Below are positions 49,709-59,400 of a stretch of 64,000 nt of DNA, one piece after another. The position numbers were made by a program, and so were the translations under genes. Location: NCBI GenBank assembly GCA_916613615.1, contig OU744729.1, positions 65,768,790 to 65,832,789 of the forward strand, in the 5' to 3' direction. How positions within the stretch are numbered: position 1 is the first letter of the stretch; each line of letters starts with the position of its first letter. The notes under the pieces were generated by a model, which was not told where the DNA came from, made no database searches, and saw only the letters and a program-made list of their open reading frames with translations. Source of the stretch: Steromphala cineraria (lineage: Eukaryota > Mollusca > Gastropoda > Trochida > Trochidae).

Positions 49709-52700
49709 TCAGTCATTTTCTAGCAGCAGGCACAGTTTATGCACGGGTCGAACATATTCGCTCGACTGGGTCTTGACTCGAACAGCGCGGACGAGTCCTC
49801 TGCAATCAGTCATCACATCTAGGACCCGGGCCATAGCCCAGGAATTTCTCGGAGTATTGTCTACTACGAGCACGACATCCCCTATTTGTACATTTCTTTT
49901 GGGGAAACACCACTTCTGTCTCTGATTCAAGAGCACAATGTACTCTTTCTGCCATCTCTTCCAGAATATGTCTGAAAGATACTGGACCTGTTTCCAGCGA
50001 CGTCTTGCATAGTTATCATCTTTGGTGAAGATACCAGGTGAAAAGTTTTCACCGGGTCTAAGCAGCAGGAGGTGATTTGGGGTCAGAGGAGTGAGGTCAT
50101 TGGGATCTGAAGATAACTCTGTAATGGGGCGATTGTTCAGAATTGCTTCGATCTCACAAAACAGAGTTTGTAGGCCTTCATCGTCCAAACGAATTGTTTG
50201 CTCCTGCATGAGAGAATAGAGAATCTTTCTTACGGATCTGATAAGTCTCTCCCAAATTCCGCCAAAATGTGACGCACTAGGTGGGTTGAAGTGCCATTCA
50301 ATGTGGTTTTGTTGGAGTTCTTTTCCAATTTTGTGCTGGTTCCATTTCTGAATTTCGCACTTTAATTCCTTACAAGATCCGACCAAGTTGGTACCATTAT
50401 CCGAGCAAATGGATTTCACATTGCCTCGTCTCGCAGTAAAGCGGCGAATAGCATTTATACACGAATCAGTGTCAAGGCTGTGTGCCACTTCCAAGTGGAC
50501 AGCCCTTACGGCTAAACAGGTGAAAACAACACCATACCGTTTGACACAAGCTCTTCCACGCTTCACAAGTAATGGTCCGAAGAAATCCATGCCGGTGTTG
50601 GTAAACGGTGGTTCGTTGGTTGTCAATCTTCTCTGCGGCAAATCACCCATCTTCTGGTTCAGTGCTTGAGCCTTATATTTCTTGCATGTGACACATTTTG
50701 ATACAATCCTTTTGATTGCATTTCCTGCTCCTACAATCCAAAATTTTTGTCGAAGTTCAGATAACATTGAGTTTTTCCCTAAGTGTCCAACTTTTTTGTG
50801 AATGTCTCTCAAGATGAGTTCAGTGATTGTAGAGCTTTTGTGGAGTATGATTGGATGTTTAGCATCATAAGAAAGTTCTGATTTGTTGAGTCGACCTCCG
50901 ACTCGAAGTATGCCTTGAGCAAGAATGGGGTCTAGTTTGCGCAGTGAAGAATAGTGCTTGATTTGTCTGGAATTCTCTTTCTGCTGCAGATCACATATTT
51001 CAGCTGCATAGTGTTGCGACTGAATGTATCTAATAATAGACATCTCTGCTTCCTCTATCATCCTGTTTGACAGTTCTTTTTCACTTTTTGCTATTTTCAA
51101 TTCTTGTGTCCGTCTGTCTATTTGTCTCTTGTTCATGTCTTGGAATTCTGTTTTTTCTTTTCTGATCTTTACTCGACGTGCCAGCTCTTCTTTTACAGCA
51201 AGGATCCAAGCAACCGATCTCTTCAGCTTCATCCAATCTGAAAAGTAAAGGAACAGTTTGTCCATCACATCACATGTTTGGGTCACTGTACTGCTGATAT
51301 GGCACTTAACTTCTGGGTCGTCATTGTCTAGTTTCAAGTCGTCTTGATCCTGCGTTTCTGTTTTGACTGGAGTTTGTAGGATTTCTGGTCCGTTCCACCA
51401 AAGGCTTGAGTCTATAAGCTTTCTCATCTTAATGCCTCTTGATGCAATGTCTGCCGGGTTGGACTTTGAGTCTATGTAGTTCCACTGATCCACATCTGTA
51501 CCTTCTCTTATAAGTGCAACTCTGTTCGCTACGAAAGTGTGAAACCTGGTTGTTTCGTTACTTATGTACCGTATCACGGACATGCTGTCAGTCCAAAAGT
51601 AGATCTTTCGTAGTGGATATTCAAGTTCCCTTGTCAGCACTTTACTAAGGTGTACAGATAGGACTGCAGCTGTGAGTTCGAGTCGTGGGATTGTGATCTT
51701 TTTCAATGGAACGACTCTGGATTTTCCAAGAACTAGGGTGCAGTGAACTTTGTTCTGACAGTTTGTGATACATATGTAGGCGGCGACACCGTATCCTGCA
51801 TCGCTGGCATCAGAGAACATGTGTAGATCACAAGTGCTCACTTCTCCAAAGTCAGGTGGTTTATAACATCTTTGGATGTCAAGTTCACTAACTAGCTTCA
51901 GATCTTCAATCCAAGCTTGCCACTTCTTTTTCATTTTGTCACCAATGTCGTCATCCCAACTGATCTTCAGTCTGCAGAGGATTTGTAGCAGTATTCTTGC
52001 TGTCAGAGTAAATGGTGCTAACAGTCCGAGAGGGTCAAAGATGGAGCTTGCCGTAGATAAGATGCCTCTTCTTGTTTCTGGTTTGGGTTTGATGTTCACG
52101 TCGAATCGGATCGTATCTTCCTCCACATTCCAGTGAACACCGAGTGCTCGCTCAGCGGGCAGTTGATCTTGATCGAGGTTCAAGTCCATGGCACCTTTAG
52201 CACGCTCTTTGTTGGGTACTGAATCCATGACGCTATGGCTGTTACTTATCCATTTGGTCAAGTGAAAGCCTCCACTTGAACAGAGTTTGCTGACTTCTTG
52301 GATGAGTTCTTTGGCTTTTTTATCTGTTGGTGTTGACTTCAGGAAATCATCAACATAGAAGTTTTTCTCAATCAGGTTTGTGACTTCTCCAGGAAAGGAA
52401 TGTTCATTATCAGAGGCAGTTTGTCTAAGAGCTATGTTGGCACAAGTCGGTGAAGAGATGGCTCCAAACAAGTGAACTGTCATGCGGTAGATTACTGGAT
52501 TTTTCGACAAATCACCACCGGGCCACCAGAAGAATCGTAGGAAATCTTGATCACTTTTTGGCACCTTGACTTGATAGTACATTGCCTCTATGTCCCCGAT
52601 AATGGCTACTCTTTCCTCTCTAAATCTCAACAGGATACCAAGAAGACTGTTGGTTAGATCGGGTCCTTGCAATAGTTGATTGTTGAGAGAGACACCTTGA

Positions 52701-55700
52701 TACTGTGCAGAACAGTCAAAAACTACTCGAATCTTCTGCTTCTGGGGATGATAAACACCGTGATGCGGAATATACCACTCTTGGCCTTTACCTTTGTGCA
52801 GTTCGCTGTTTGGGACTTGTTCCGCGTAGCCCTTGTTGATGATCTTGTTCATGAACTCTGTGTAGTCGGAGTGAAAGTCCGCATTCTTCTTCATCTTACT
52901 CTTGAGATGTCCAAGTCTTTGTAATGCTTGATTTGAGTTGTTTGGCATCTTGACATTATCATTTCTAAAGGGTAGTCCAATTGTGTAGTGTCCTTCTTCG
53001 GAGCCTAACGACTGTGACACCTTGTTGAGGAACATCAAGTCTTCCTGTGAATGTTCTTTCTTGTCATCTATTGTCCGTTCTGGGAAGTCGTAATTCATCG
53101 AATCTCTCAACATTCTTTCAATGGTTTTCAGTTCCTCTTCCTCTGGGACAGTTACATCAATTCTGTTGGCATAATGCTTGTCATCAGCTCCATTCACGGT
53201 GTTTCTGAGAAGGTTCCACACAATCCAGCCGAGGATAGTCTTTGTTGCATGGGGTGCATTGATTGGCCCAGTTCTGACTTCCAACGGAGTGTACGCGCTG
53301 GCTACGTTGTTGCCGATTAAAAGTCCAATTTCCATTTTCTTTTCAGATAAGTCGATGTCAGAGAGGTGAGGCCATTTCGTGACATCATCTTGTCGTGGAA
53401 CGTGGTTTCTTGATACAGGCAACTTGTCCTTTGTATAGACCTTCGGCAATTTGATTGTAGATTTCATTTCCAGGTCGCAGACTTTAAGACCATTGATTTC
53501 AAATGTAGTCATGGTGTGAGGCTTACCCATCGTTTTAAGAGATATCGTTTTCTTTTTACCTTCGCAGCCTAACTCTGTCATCAGTGTCTCCGTGCAAAAA
53601 CATGCGCTACTACCCGGATCAAGGAATGCGTAGGTTTCAACGTACTTCGAACTGTCCTTGTAACTCACTCTGACAGGAACGATAGCCATAGTACACTGTA
53701 CGTCTCCAGCCCCTGTCTCATCTTTGTGCATGTGAAGTTCAGCACAAGCACTTACTGGACTTTTATTGTCTTCACCCTGTCTTGTAATATTCTTGTCCTG
53801 CTTGTCGATTCTTTCATCTTTCTTGTCCATGTGCAGAATGGTTAAGTGTTGACCCTTACAAATCTTGCACTGTGCAGCTTCTGTCTGGGAGCAAGATTTG
53901 CTGACATGTCCATGTCTCAGGCACCTGAAGCAGAGGCCTTTATTTCTCAATATGTTGATCTTCGCAAAGTGTAGTCGAGATCTCCACTGATCGCATGTTT
54001 CGACTCCATGTTGATTCGACTGGCAGCAGATACATGGCGAGAGAAAGGCTTTCGGTCTCAAAGGATTTTCAGGCTGGCTTGGTTTTGTAGGAAGATCAGT
54101 TGCAAAGGAGACTTGCTTGTCTTTAAGTGCTGGATATTTAGTCTTTGGCATTGGTTTATGTTCAGTCCTAAGTGCCAACTTGCCGTAGATTGGGTCGTTT
54201 GCTTTTCTGGCTTCCAACTTGACAAAGTCCACTAGGTGATGAAATCTTATCAGTTGCCTTTCACTTCTTCGTCTGTCCACGTAGCCTCTCCACTTGTCAT
54301 GATAGTAGTAAGGCAATTTCATGACTAACTTCTTGATATTGTCTGGGTACTCAAGCACTCTCATAGCTTCAATACTCTCCACAGCGTTCAAACATTCAGT
54401 GAGAAAAATTGAGAACTCGTCGAGCGCTTTTACACTGTCGTTCTTGATCGGATTCCAATCAAGAGCCCTCTTGACAAACGCTGATGCAATCGTTTCTGTG
54501 TCACCATAGCGGCTTTCTAGTTCTCTCATCGCAGCTTCATAGCCTCTTCGTGAGTCCAAGTAACTATAGCTAGAGACAATTTTGTGAGCTTCACCAGTTG
54601 TAAACTGTTCTAAATAGTTCATGGTTTCATCTGTATCTTCTGCGTAAACAACTACTTTGGTCTTGAATTGACGAATGAATTTTTTGTATTCTAAAGGATT
54701 ACCGCTAAACTTGACGATTTCTGGAACAGGCTTACGGAGTTGGTTGACGACGCTTGTAATAGCTGCCTCAGGAGACGTAGGCTGCGGCGTTGGTGTTTGT
54801 CTTGGTCTTGGTATCTCAGCTGTATCAAACTGGCGTGGCTGAAACATGTCAACATGTGGATTAAATTCAGTGTATTGAGGCTTTGTCCCCCTGTTCATGT
54901 TCACGTCTCTATCATAACCATCTTGAAAATGTGGACGTTCCTCTTCAAAATACCTATCTCTGTCTTCCAGTCGATACTGATTGTACATGTCCTGGTTGTA
55001 AACTGGTTTTTGATCAGTGCTAGTGTGTCTTCTGAAACTACTTTGTGAATATTGCAGTCTCTCATTAGCAGTTTGTCTACAGTCCACTTCATTCATGTAA
55101 GACCTAGCACCTACTTCTTTCTTCACCTTTTCTTTACCAGCACTACCAGCTAATACAGTCTTTTTCTTTTCTTGTTGCAATTGTGTATGATGACTACTTG
55201 TGTTGTCTGTATCTGAACTCTTACCAAGACTCCGTCTCTTTCTTTCGGATCTACTACTGGCCACTGTAGACGTCTCTAAATCCTCTAAAACCTTAGTTCT
55301 TGCTTCTGCGATTGCCATTTCTCTTTCTAAATACAATCTCTCTTCTTCCATTTTGAGTTTCATCTTGGAAATTTCTAAATCTTGCAACTTCTGAAGAGTA
55401 TCTATTTTAGCCTTAACTTCTGCTTTTCTCTGATCTGCCTTTATGCGTGCACCTGTCATTGAGTTAACCTGAGATGACTTACTGGTAGTTCTGCTGGACT
55501 TTGTATGGAACACGCTAGACTTTGTCTGGGATACGCTATCCTGAGGGCTAACTCTACTTGAATTGAGGACAAGCTTTCTTGCTTCACGCTCAATGTAACT
55601 TTCAGCCTGTGCTTTGAGTACCATTAACTCATTTCTTTTGGATTTAGTTTTCTCATTAAACTCTTCTCTTTCTTTCTCATTAGCAAACCTGAAATATTCT

Positions 55701-55969
55701 TCTTCGTCACAAAACAATTCCTCAAATACAAGAAGAAAGTTGGAGTATTCAGTTCTGACAACTTCATAGTCTGCCCCTTCAGATATAAGTTCATTCACAC
55801 ACTTCAAATTGTTCATAACCCTCCTCAAAGTCTGTTTCAAGGTATCATGTTTCACCTTCTTCCGATATTCTAGTCCTATGTCAGTCAATTTCTGTTGACG
55901 TTTTGGCCTAACAATTTCACTATCACTCATGGTGCAGGAAATGCCTTGGTTTTCAAGTTCAAAATACAT
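49709..55969 (-). CDS. BEL/Pao Gag-Pol polyprotein
   Basis: 2086 codons from the first ATG; a second in-frame ATG at 55930 (MSDSEIV) has a strong CACC context and may be the true start. Order by residue: basic/coiled-coil N-terminus with a charged helix about 178-235; Gag region of the DUF1759 type about 410-570; zinc knuckle CFRC...H...C at 680-693 and a second cysteine pair CKIC at 701-704; aspartic protease with DPGS at 784-787; reverse transcriptase about 1060-1215 with GDIEAMYY (D1126) and YVDD at 1205-1208; RNase H with FSDAS (D1387), E1431, WTDS (D1461) and NPADIASRG (D1507); integrase with H1724, H1729, C1759, C1762 and the triad D1795, D1857, E1907; a DUF5641-type C-terminus about 1995-2080. 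One frame for gag and pol is usual for BEL/Pao. Stop is TGA at 49711-49709. The frame is intact. Confidence 0.96.
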   Translation of the reverse strand: MYFELENQGISCTMSDSEIVRPKRQQKLTDIGLEYRKKVKHDTLKQTLRRVMNNLKCVNELISEGADYEVVRTEYSNFLLVFEELFCDEEEYFRFANEKEREEFNEKTKSKRNELMVLKAQAESYIEREARKLVLNSSRVSPQDSVSQTKSSVFHTKSSRTTSKSSQVNSMTGARIKADQRKAEVKAKIDTLQKLQDLEISKMKLKMEEERLYLEREMAIAEARTKVLEDLETSTVASSRSERKRRSLGKSSDTDNTSSHHTQLQQEKKKTVLAGSAGKEKVKKEVGARSYMNEVDCRQTANERLQYSQSSFRRHTSTDQKPVYNQDMYNQYRLEDRDRYFEEERPHFQDGYDRDVNMNRGTKPQYTEFNPHVDMFQPRQFDTAEIPRPRQTPTPQPTSPEAAITSVVNQLRKPVPEIVKFSGNPLEYKKFIRQFKTKVVVYAEDTDETMNYLEQFTTGEAHKIVSSYSYLDSRRGYEAAMRELESRYGDTETIASAFVKRALDWNPIKNDSVKALDEFSIFLTECLNAVESIEAMRVLEYPDNIKKLVMKLPYYYHDKWRGYVDRRRSERQLIRFHHLVDFVKLEARKANDPIYGKLALRTEHKPMPKTKYPALKDKQVSFATDLPTKPSQPENPLRPKAFLSPCICCQSNQHGVETCDQWRSRLHFAKINILRNKGLCFRCLRHGHVSKSCSQTEAAQCKICKGQHLTILHMDKKDERIDKQDKNITRQGEDNKSPVSACAELHMHKDETGAGDVQCTMAIVPVRVSYKDSSKYVETYAFLDPGSSACFCTETLMTELGCEGKKKTISLKTMGKPHTMTTFEINGLKVCDLEMKSTIKLPKVYTKDKLPVSRNHVPRQDDVTKWPHLSDIDLSEKKMEIGLLIGNNVASAYTPLEVRTGPINAPHATKTILGWIVWNLLRNTVNGADDKHYANRIDVTVPEEEELKTIERMLRDSMNYDFPERTIDDKKEHSQEDLMFLNKVSQSLGSEEGHYTIGLPFRNDNVKMPNNSNQALQRLGHLKSKMKKNADFHSDYTEFMNKIINKGYAEQVPNSELHKGKGQEWYIPHHGVYHPQKQKIRVVFDCSAQYQGVSLNNQLLQGPDLTNSLLGILLRFREERVAIIGDIEAMYYQVKVPKSDQDFLRFFWWPGGDLSKNPVIYRMTVHLFGAISSPTCANIALRQTASDNEHSFPGEVTNLIEKNFYVDDFLKSTPTDKKAKELIQEVSKLCSSGGFHLTKWISNSHSVMDSVPNKERAKGAMDLNLDQDQLPAERALGVHWNVEEDTIRFDVNIKPKPETRRGILSTASSIFDPLGLLAPFTLTARILLQILCRLKISWDDDIGDKMKKKWQAWIEDLKLVSELDIQRCYKPPDFGEVSTCDLHMFSDASDAGYGVAAYICITNCQNKVHCTLVLGKSRVVPLKKITIPRLELTAAVLSVHLSKVLTRELEYPLRKIYFWTDSMSVIRYISNETTRFHTFVANRVALIREGTDVDQWNYIDSKSNPADIASRGIKMRKLIDSSLWWNGPEILQTPVKTETQDQDDLKLDNDDPEVKCHISSTVTQTCDVMDKLFLYFSDWMKLKRSVAWILAVKEELARRVKIRKEKTEFQDMNKRQIDRRTQELKIAKSEKELSNRMIEEAEMSIIRYIQSQHYAAEICDLQQKENSRQIKHYSSLRKLDPILAQGILRVGGRLNKSELSYDAKHPIILHKSSTITELILRDIHKKVGHLGKNSMLSELRQKFWIVGAGNAIKRIVSKCVTCKKYKAQALNQKMGDLPQRRLTTNEPPFTNTGMDFFGPLLVKRGRACVKRYGVVFTCLAVRAVHLEVAHSLDTDSCINAIRRFTARRGNVKSICSDNGTNLVGSCKELKCEIQKWNQHKIGKELQQNHIEWHFNPPSASHFGGIWERLIRSVRKILYSLMQEQTIRLDDEGLQTLFCEIEAILNNRPITELSSDPNDLTPLTPNHLLLLRPGENFSPGIFTKDDNYARRRWKQVQYLSDIFWKRWQKEYIVLLNQRQKWCFPKRNVQIGDVVLVVDNTPRNSWAMARVLDVMTDCRGLVRAVRVKTQSSEYVRPVHKLCLLLEND

Positions 55970-56026
55970 CCTCTTCTAATCTTCAATTCTAGAAAATCAT
56001 TATCACTACTATTAATGTCAATGAAA
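55970..56026 (-). other. BEL 5' leader, very short
   Basis: Only 57 nt separate the 5' LTR from the first ATG (96 nt to the better-context ATG). The stretch starts TTTCATTGACATT on the element strand and contains no TGG, so no standard tRNA 3'-end primer-binding site is visible. Confidence 0.7.
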
Positions 56027-56460
56027 TGTTGTGTGCAAATCTTCAAGACAGTTTGTATCACCTACTGTGTCTTCATGTCATCAAGTTCAAAATCACATGT
56101 CCATTCACTTTCATCAACAAACAATGACAATACCTTCAATGCAGTTCATTTCAGTTTATTCTTCATGGTTCAACTTCTGAATGCTTGAAAGATTGACATT
56201 AATATAGAAGTTCCAAATCTTCATATCTTCAGAAACATTTGACATATTCTCACATCTTCATATCTAACAGTCTAAGCACATGTCTGAGCTCATGACCATG
56301 TGCTCCCATCAACAGTCTCCAAATCTAATCCCAATGCGGAGTTGCTTCCCTTGGCTCTGGAGTAGAGCTAAGAGTCCCAAAATGTGGGTCAGTTTAGTTT
56401 CACATCTAGAATACATTTTTGATATAGAATTAATTTCAAAAGTCAATTTTGGCCATTACA
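56027..56460 (-). repeat. BEL 5' LTR (434 bp)
   Basis: Same length and sequence as 48942-49375 as far as I can read, with AATAAA at 56160-56155 on the minus strand. It is followed directly by the duplicated target GTCTT and satellite. Confidence 0.95.
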
Positions 56461-59400
56461 GTCTTAAAAATCAGTTTTTGCAAATCTCTAAATGCTTGGT
56501 ACACCTTAAAGAACAGTTTCTGGCCATTTTCAGTCAAAATATTGAAAGTCATGTTTCTGATGAAAAATGCAAAGCCTATATCTGTATAACCTGAATTCAG
56601 ATTTTTCAATATACGTCAAAATAAAAGGTCTTAGAAATCAATTTGTGCGCATCTCTACATGCTCGCTACACCTTTACGAACAGTTTCTGCCCATTTTTAA
56701 TCAAAATTTTGAAAGTCATGTTTTTGGTAGAAAATGCAGTGGATGTCTGTGTAGGGTTCTCTCCCTTGTTCAATTAACACTGGTCATTTTAAGTGAAAAT
56801 AAAAGGTCTTAAAAATCAGTTTTTGCAAATCTGTACATGCTTGGTACACCTTAAAGAACAGTTTCTGCCCATTTTCAGTCAAAATATTGAAAGTCATGTT
56901 TCTGATGAAAAATGCAAAGCCTATATCTGTATAACCTGAATTCAGATTTTTCAATATACGTCAAAATAAAAGGTCTTAGAAATCAATTTGTGCCCATCTC
57001 TACATGCTCGCTACACCTTTACGAACAGTTTCTGCCCATTTTTAATCAAATTTTTTAAAGTCATGTTTTTGGTAGAAAATGCAGTGGATGTCTGTGTAGG
57101 GTTCTCTCCCTTGTTCAATTAACACTGGTCATTTTAAGTGAAAATAAAAGGTCTTAAAAATCAGTTTTTGCAAATCTCTACATGCTTGGTACACCTTAAC
57201 GAACAGTTTCTGCCCATTTTCAATCAAAATATTGAAAGTCATGTTTTTGATGAAAAATGCAAAGCCTATATCTGTATAACCTGAATTCAGATTTTTCAAT
57301 ATACGTCAAAATAAAAGGTCTTAGAAATCAATTTGTGCGCATCTCTACATGCTCGCTACACCTTTACAAACAGTTTCTGCCCATTTTTAATCAAAATTTT
57401 GAAAGTCATGTTTTGGTAGAAAATGCAGTGGATATCTGTGTAGGGTTCTCTCCCTTGTTCAATTAACACTGGTCATTTTAAGTGAAAATAAAAGGTCTTA
57501 AAAATCAGTTTTTGCAAATCTCTAAATGCTTGGTACACCTTAAAGAACAGTTTCTGGCCATTTTCAGTCAAAATATTGAAAGTCATGTTTCTGATGAAAA
57601 ATGCAAAGCCTATATCTGTATAACCTGAATTCAGATTTTTCAATATACGTCAAAATAAAAGGTCTTAGAAATCAATTTGTGCGCATCTCTACATGCTCGC
57701 TACACCTTTACGAACAGTTTCTGCCCATTTTTAATCAAAATTTTGAAAGTCATGTTTTGGTAGAAAATGCAGTGGATGTCTGTGTAGGGTTCTCTCCCTT
57801 GTTCAATTAACACTGGTCATTTTAAGTGAAAATAAAAGGTCTTAAAAATCAGTTTTTGCAAATCTCTACATGCTTGGTACACCTTAAAGAACAGTTTCTG
57901 CCCATTTTCAGTCAAAATATTGAAAGTCATGTTTCTGATGAAAAATGCAAAGCCTATATCTGTATAACCTGAATTCAGATTTTTCAATATACGTCAAAAT
58001 AAAAGGTCTTAGAAATCAATTTGTGCCCATCTCTACATGCTCGCTACACCTTTACGAACAGTTTCTGCCCATTTTTAATCAAAATTTTTAAAGTCATGTT
58101 TTTGGTAGAAAATGCAGTGGATGTCTGTGTAGGGTTCTCTCCCTTGTTCAATTAACACTGGTCATTTTAAGTGAAAATAAAAGGTCTTAAAAATCAGTTT
58201 TTGCAAATCTCTACATGCTTGGTACACCTTAACGAACAGTTTCTGCCCATTTTCAATCAAAATATTGAAAGTCATGTTTTTGATGAAAAATGCAAAGCCT
58301 ATATCTGTATAACCTGAATTCAGATTTTTCAATATACGTCAAAATAAAAGGTCTTAGAAATCAATTTGTGCGCATCTCTACATGCTCGCTACACCTTTAC
58401 AAACAGTTTCTGCCCATTTTTAATCAAAATTTTGAAAGTCATGTTTTGGTAGAAAATGCAGTGGATATCTGTGTAGGGTTCTCTCCCTTGTTCAATTAAC
58501 ACTGGTCATTTTAAGTGAAAATAAAAGGTCTTAAAAATCAGTTTTTGCAAATCTCTAAATGCTTGGTACACCTTAAAGAACAGTTTCTGGCCATTTTCAG
58601 TCAAAATATTGAAAGTCATGTTTCTGATGAAAAATGCAAAGCCTATATCTGTATAACCTGAATTCAGATTTTTCAATATACGTCAAAATAAAAGGTCTTA
58701 GAAATCAATTTGTGCGCATCTCTACATGCTCGCTACACCTTTACGAACAGTTTCTGCCCATTTTTAATCAATATTTTGAAAGTCATGTTTTGGTAGAAAA
58801 TGCAGTGGATGTCTGTGTAGGGTTCTCTCCCTTGTTCAATTAACACTGGTCATTTTAAGTGAAAATAAAAGGTCTTAAAAATCAGTTTTTGCAAATCTCT
58901 ACATGCTTGGTACACCTTAAAGAACAGTTTCTGCCCATTTTCAATCAAAATATTGAAAGTCATGTTTTTGATGAAAAATGCAAAGCCTAAATCTGTATAA
59001 CCTGAATTCAGATTTTTCAATATACGTCAAAATAAAAGGTCTTAGAAATCAATTTGTGCGCATCTCTACATGCTCGCTACACCTTTACAAACAGTTTCTG
59101 CCCATTTTTAATCAAAATTTTGAAAGTCATGTTTTGGTAGAAAATGCAATGGATGTCTGTGTAGGGTTCTCTCCCTTGTTCAATTAACACTGGTCATTTT
59201 AAGTGAAAATAAAAGGTCTTAAAAATCAGTTTTTGCAAATCTCTACATGCTTGGTACACCTTAAAGAACAGTTTCTGCCCATTTTCAATCAAAATATTGA
59301 AAGTCATGTTTTTGATGAAAAATGCAAAGCCTATATCTGTATAACCTGAATTCAGATTTTTCAATATACGTCAAAATAAAAGGTCTTAGAAATCAATTTG

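Larger units (their letters stand above)
48942..56460 (-). mobile_element. BEL/Pao LTR retrotransposon, complete
   Basis: 7519 bp with two 434-bp LTRs, one long gag-pol frame and a 5-bp target-site duplication GTCTT (48937-48941 and 56461-56465). Satellite phase is continuous across the insertion (position 243 on the left; position 239 on the right, counting the duplicated 5 bp), so it is a clean insertion into monomer B. The LTRs look identical by eye, and all catalytic motifs are present. It is probably young and autonomous. There is no env frame. Confidence 0.96.

Noticed and set aside
50388..55394. Plus-strand frames within the BEL element
   Set aside because: They lie opposite the 2086-codon gag-pol frame and show no domain of their own.
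56280..56594. 104-codon frame crossing the BEL LTR into the satellite
   Set aside because: It is a chance fusion of LTR and satellite sequence; the LTR half is the same as the short frame at 49195-49425 in the other LTR.
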